From: Rubrivivax sp.
Lineage (GTDB): Bacteria; Pseudomonadota; Gammaproteobacteria; Burkholderiales; Burkholderiaceae_C
Assembly (NCBI GenBank): GCA_027491255.1
Contig: JAIXWM010000158.1
Location: 1-33,015 of the forward strand
Length of the DNA stretch: 33,015 nucleotides
Reading direction: 5' to 3'
Each line of letters opens with the position of its first letter. Position 1 is the first letter of the stretch. This document shows positions 30,482-33,015 of the stretch, one piece after another. The notes below the pieces were generated by a model that was not told the DNA's origin, ran no database searches, and saw nothing but the letters and a program-made list of their open reading frames with translations. A program made the translations under genes and the position numbers.

Positions 30482-32392
30482 ATGTCCGCCATGACAAACA
30501 TTGAATCGTTGATACGGCAGTCTCAGATCGTCGAAAGAATGGCGCAGTATGCGCATCGAGCGGTTCTGGCCCTGACCAGAGGGGACCTGACAGCCTTTCG
30601 CAATACGAATGACACATTGCGTCTGTTGCGTGCAGAAATAGGAGAAATCAAGAATATCAAATTCCCTGATAGCGATGGTGACGCCATCGAATCATTGGAA
30701 ATTGATCGTCTCAAGATTTCCATGGACATCGTCAAAGTGGCGGAAGGTGTAATTGACCAATGGGGAGAATCTGTCCGACGTGAAATGGCGATCGACTGCC
30801 GTCTCGATACTGCGGAGTCCTGCGACCTATTCCTCGACGTCATGCTGCCGAGGGCCTGGAATTATTCGACGGACATGCTCTTTCTAACCGGAGACGTCAC
30901 CCAAGATCTCATGGAAACCGTGATGCGCCGAGGCCAGGCCAACGCCGCTTTCATCGGGACACTTGCAGATATACCAGCTGATTTGAATAGTTTCCCGGTC
31001 ATCAACAGCAACGAGAAATTCATCAATTGGAACAAGTTGCTGCCTTCCATCCCATCGGAGCGGTTGACGACGATTCGTATCGGCAACACAGTCGACGAGA
31101 AAGAAATCGAAGCGGCCTTAAAGAGCTACAAGAGTTGGCTCAGACAGGAAGGAATGAATGATGCGACTGTTTCAAATTTTTCTCTTCGCTGGATCACCCA
31201 AGGATGCAGGAATATCTCCAAGATTGCCGAATCCTACCCCTTGGAAGTCCTGAACGGTTTGTTCACCGGACGTCCAGCAGTTATCGTCTCACCAGGCCCT
31301 TCCCTGGAAAAGAACATCGGTGAACTGCACCGCCTCAAAGGGCGGGCATTGATCATAGCGCCCGCCCAGACCCTGACGCGATTGGTGCAGGCCTCGATCA
31401 TCCCGGACATCGTCATGGCTACGGATCCAGAAGATATGACGATAGAGCCCTATAGCTTCTTCAGAGCGATAGACCAATGCCGGGACAGCCTGTTCATCGG
31501 GAAAGCGAACTGCCATCCCAACGTCTTGAATGTCGGGTTCAAGCGCGTATTTTGGACACTGAACGGCACGCCGGACGACTACTGGCTGGCAGAGTTGTTC
31601 GGAGTAACACCGCTCAATATCAGCGGAGGATCTGTCTCCATATCCGCTTTTCGGCTGGCGCTGACCTGGGGGTGCACACCCATCGCACTGGTCGGCCAAG
31701 ATCTAGCTCTTGCAGGGGACCGACAGTACTCTGGAGACCGCGAGAACGCAGTGGCTGACCGCACAAAACTTCATGAATTGCCAGGGTATTTTGGAGGTAC
31801 CGTGTTCAGCCCGACAGACTATTTTATGTACCACGATCAGTTCATGACTTTCGCGCGGATATGTCATTTACAAGGCGTTGGTGGCACGATCTACAACTGC
31901 ACCGAGGGCGGTGCCTATATCGAAGGTTTTCAGCATCTGGCCTTAAGTCACTTCATCCAAGATCATGTCGAAAGCCAGAATCCATTTATACCCACGCAAC
32001 TGGTCGATGAGGCTATCTCGACGTCAGCCTCCGCCGCTCCCCAACGGCGGTACTTGCTGCAAGGGGTGGATGCGCTGTTGACAGACATTCGAACGATGGT
32101 GACTTGGTACAGCCGAATTGACCGATGGCTGAAACAGGAGGACGTCTCGGCACAGATGGGCCGCAGGATTCATCGCGAGCAGTCGAAGATTCTGGACTGG
32201 CTGGCGGTAAAGGATTTCCTCTCCGTCCCCAATCTTGAATCGATCAGGGCGGCACGCTACCTCATGGAGCGCGAGCAGTCGACGATCGTGCGCGTGCGCA
32301 ACGTCCATGCTGCGCTGGAACCCGTTGCCCGAACGGCAAGCACCATAGAACCCATCGTCGAAGACCAGGCGCGGGCACTAGCAGCGGGTTGA
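30482..32392 (+). CDS. Maf-type motility accessory factor (flagellin glycosyltransferase)
   Basis: A 636-residue protein with the DUF115/MAF_flag10 core: GRPAVIVSPGPSLEKNI (263-279), ALIIAPAQTLTRLV, PDIVMATDPED and GSVSISAFRLALTWGC, then LVGQDLAL. In Helicobacter, Campylobacter, Aeromonas and Magnetospirillum, Maf proteins are required to transfer pseudaminic or legionaminic acid to flagellin in the cytoplasm. Helical regions flank the core (1-130 and 540-630). The gene is visibly lower in GC than the pse genes and uses AAA, TTG and TCG/TCT codons more freely, which suggests separate acquisition. ATG 30482 is preferred; ATG 30491 is three codons later. AAGTGA may act as SD. No flagellin gene lies in the window. 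Confidence 0.88.
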   Translation: MSAMTNIESLIRQSQIVERMAQYAHRAVLALTRGDLTAFRNTNDTLRLLRAEIGEIKNIKFPDSDGDAIESLEIDRLKISMDIVKVAEGVIDQWGESVRREMAIDCRLDTAESCDLFLDVMLPRAWNYSTDMLFLTGDVTQDLMETVMRRGQANAAFIGTLADIPADLNSFPVINSNEKFINWNKLLPSIPSERLTTIRIGNTVDEKEIEAALKSYKSWLRQEGMNDATVSNFSLRWITQGCRNISKIAESYPLEVLNGLFTGRPAVIVSPGPSLEKNIGELHRLKGRALIIAPAQTLTRLVQASIIPDIVMATDPEDMTIEPYSFFRAIDQCRDSLFIGKANCHPNVLNVGFKRVFWTLNGTPDDYWLAELFGVTPLNISGGSVSISAFRLALTWGCTPIALVGQDLALAGDRQYSGDRENAVADRTKLHELPGYFGGTVFSPTDYFMYHDQFMTFARICHLQGVGGTIYNCTEGGAYIEGFQHLALSHFIQDHVESQNPFIPTQLVDEAISTSASAAPQRRYLLQGVDALLTDIRTMVTWYSRIDRWLKQEDVSAQMGRRIHREQSKILDWLAVKDFLSVPNLESIRAARYLMEREQSTIVRVRNVHAALEPVARTASTIEPIVEDQARALAAG

Positions 32393-32423
32393 CCCGTCCG
32401 GCTCCACACTGCAAATTCGATTT

Positions 32424-32462
32424 CATACCCGGGGGGACCTCCCGTCCGAGGGTTTGGGTATG
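32424..32462. terminator. Inverted repeat downstream of maf
   Basis: CATACCC (32424-32430) and GGGTATG (32456-32462) flank a G/C-rich centre that can itself pair. It begins 32 bp after the maf stop, so it may end the operon transcript. There is no T-tract, and it could also mark the edge of the intron fragment. Confidence 0.35.
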
Positions 32463-32651
32463 TCAGCTGCGCGCACTGCCCGTGGCACGTAGCTTCCTGC
32501 AAGCAGAGCCGCTCTCAATTACGGCCAACTCACTTGCAGCCGTGCCTTCCAGGTTCCCTACGGTCATGCCATCGGCACCCGGGGCTCCATTGTTGCGCAG
32601 CACCCGCTCGTAGACCGTCCACATGTGGCCGCGCTCAACCACCTGCTCCAT
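32463..32651 (-). pseudogene. Remnant of a group II intron reverse transcriptase, N-terminus only
   Basis: The ATG at 32651 opens MEQVVERGHMWTVYERVL, then NNGAPGADGMTV, which is the typical start of intron-encoded (LtrA-type) reverse transcriptases. Homology ends about 40 residues in (after NLEG). The frame then runs into unrelated sequence and stops at 32463. All catalytic RT, maturase and endonuclease domains are missing, so the gene is dead. Confidence 0.75.
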
Positions 32652-32895
32652 AAGCAGCGTGGCCACTTCCGCTTTCTTTCGCCCTCGTGTCGCCGTAGCC
32701 AACTCAACAACGTCACTGGCCGCAGTCGGGTTCCGCACGTTACATACAGCATCGGCCCCGCGCGGAATATCGTTGCCTTCGGCTTCCGTCAGATTCGCAG
32801 CCACTCCCGGCACCCATGCCGTTAGGCTAACGGTTCCCCTTGCAGGGCCCGTAGAGGACCTCCACCTCCAGGTGAGTGCGCCCTTCTGGGCGCAC
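32463..32895 (-). mobile_element. 5' part of a truncated group II intron
   Basis: On the minus strand the element begins at 32895 with GTGCG, the group II 5' consensus, inside a perfect hairpin GTGCGCCC-AGAA-GGGCGCAC (32876-32895). Downstream lie further intron-like RNA pieces (CCGTTAGCCTAACGG, then GAATCTGACGGAAGCCGAAG) and the reverse transcriptase start at 32651. No domain V follows before the maf gene, so the 3' part is deleted. The exact left limit is uncertain. Confidence 0.65.
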
Positions 32896-33015
32896 CAATC
32901 GGCATAGGGGGCCCCCGTTATCGGAGGCGCCCCTGCCACACCACCCGGCATGCGGGTCCGCACCGGGCGGTTCGAGAGCTTGAGGTCAGGACAGTCGGGG
33001 AACCCCCAGCCGGTC
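32896..33015 (-). mobile_element. 3' end of a second group II intron, continuing past the right edge
   Basis: Reading leftward from the window edge on the minus strand, a domain V-like hairpin (32940-32971) is followed by a domain VI-like hairpin (about 32900-32938, loop ATAA). Together they look like the 3' end of a bacterial group II intron whose body lies outside the window. It directly abuts the 5' end of the truncated intron. Confidence 0.6.
32940..32971 (-). ncRNA. Group II intron domain V hairpin
   Basis: The minus strand folds as ACCGCCCGG-TGCG, loop GACC, CGCA-TG-CCGGGTGGT, with a 2-nt bulge on the 3' side as in domain V, the catalytic core of group II introns. The sequence is of a type I recall from proteobacterial introns. 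Confidence 0.6.

Noticed and set aside
32652..32963. Upstream extension of the reverse transcriptase frame to a 166-residue protein
   Set aside because: This part coincides with intron RNA structure (5' hairpin, domain VI-like sequence) and is not protein-like; homology begins only at MEQVVERG.

Overview
The window is high-GC DNA from a betaproteobacterium, most likely of the order Burkholderiales (Rubrivivax/Leptothrix/Roseateles-like). This rests on GC content, codon use, the style of the two-component genes, and a REP-type inverted repeat of a kind I recall as common in such genomes. No rRNA, tRNA or CRISPR array was seen.

Region 1 (1-10907) holds a giant surface or secreted protein gene on the minus strand. 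It starts at 7984 and runs off the left edge. The N-terminus carries the LEPR-XLL motif, followed by an autotransporter-like segment and long arrays of about 158-residue repeats. A very long plus-strand open frame lies exactly antisense to it and is treated as a shadow. Divergent from the giant gene is a 7TM (7TMR-DISM) histidine kinase, and an OmpR-type response regulator converges on that kinase.

Region 2 (11215-21020) is rich in regulators. It holds a receiver protein with a degenerate HD-GYP output, an excisionase-like HTH protein fused to a pseudo-receiver (Glu in place of the phospho-Asp), a small lipoprotein and a truncated DUF4347 protein. It continues with a putative phage-repressor-like HTH protein, a second 7TMR-DISM kinase/OmpR regulator operon, a two-CBS protein and a lipoprotein with a C-terminal cyclophilin domain. 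Between 11.5 and 17 kb there are many short tandem repeats. Hexamer arrays sit inside reading frames, most strikingly a roughly 118-residue low-complexity insert in the ATP lid of the second kinase. The 5-mer and 7-mer arrays sit outside reading frames.

Region 3 (21543-32392) is a tightly packed plus-strand operon for a modified pseudaminic acid: pseB, pseC, pseF, a pseudaminic-acid-associated methylase, an N-acetyl-sugar amidotransferase with HisH-like and HisF-like partners, pseG, a formyltransferase-like gene and pseI. A lower-GC maf-type flagellin glycosyltransferase gene follows. No PseH-type acetyltransferase is present. The formyltransferase probably takes its place, so the final sugar may carry N-formyl, acetamidino and methyl groups. 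The sugar is presumably transferred to flagellin by the Maf protein; the flagellin gene itself is not in the window.

Region 4 (32393-33015) holds group II intron debris on the minus strand. The 3' end (domain V/VI) of one intron lies directly against the 5' end of a second, truncated intron that keeps only the first part of its reverse transcriptase.
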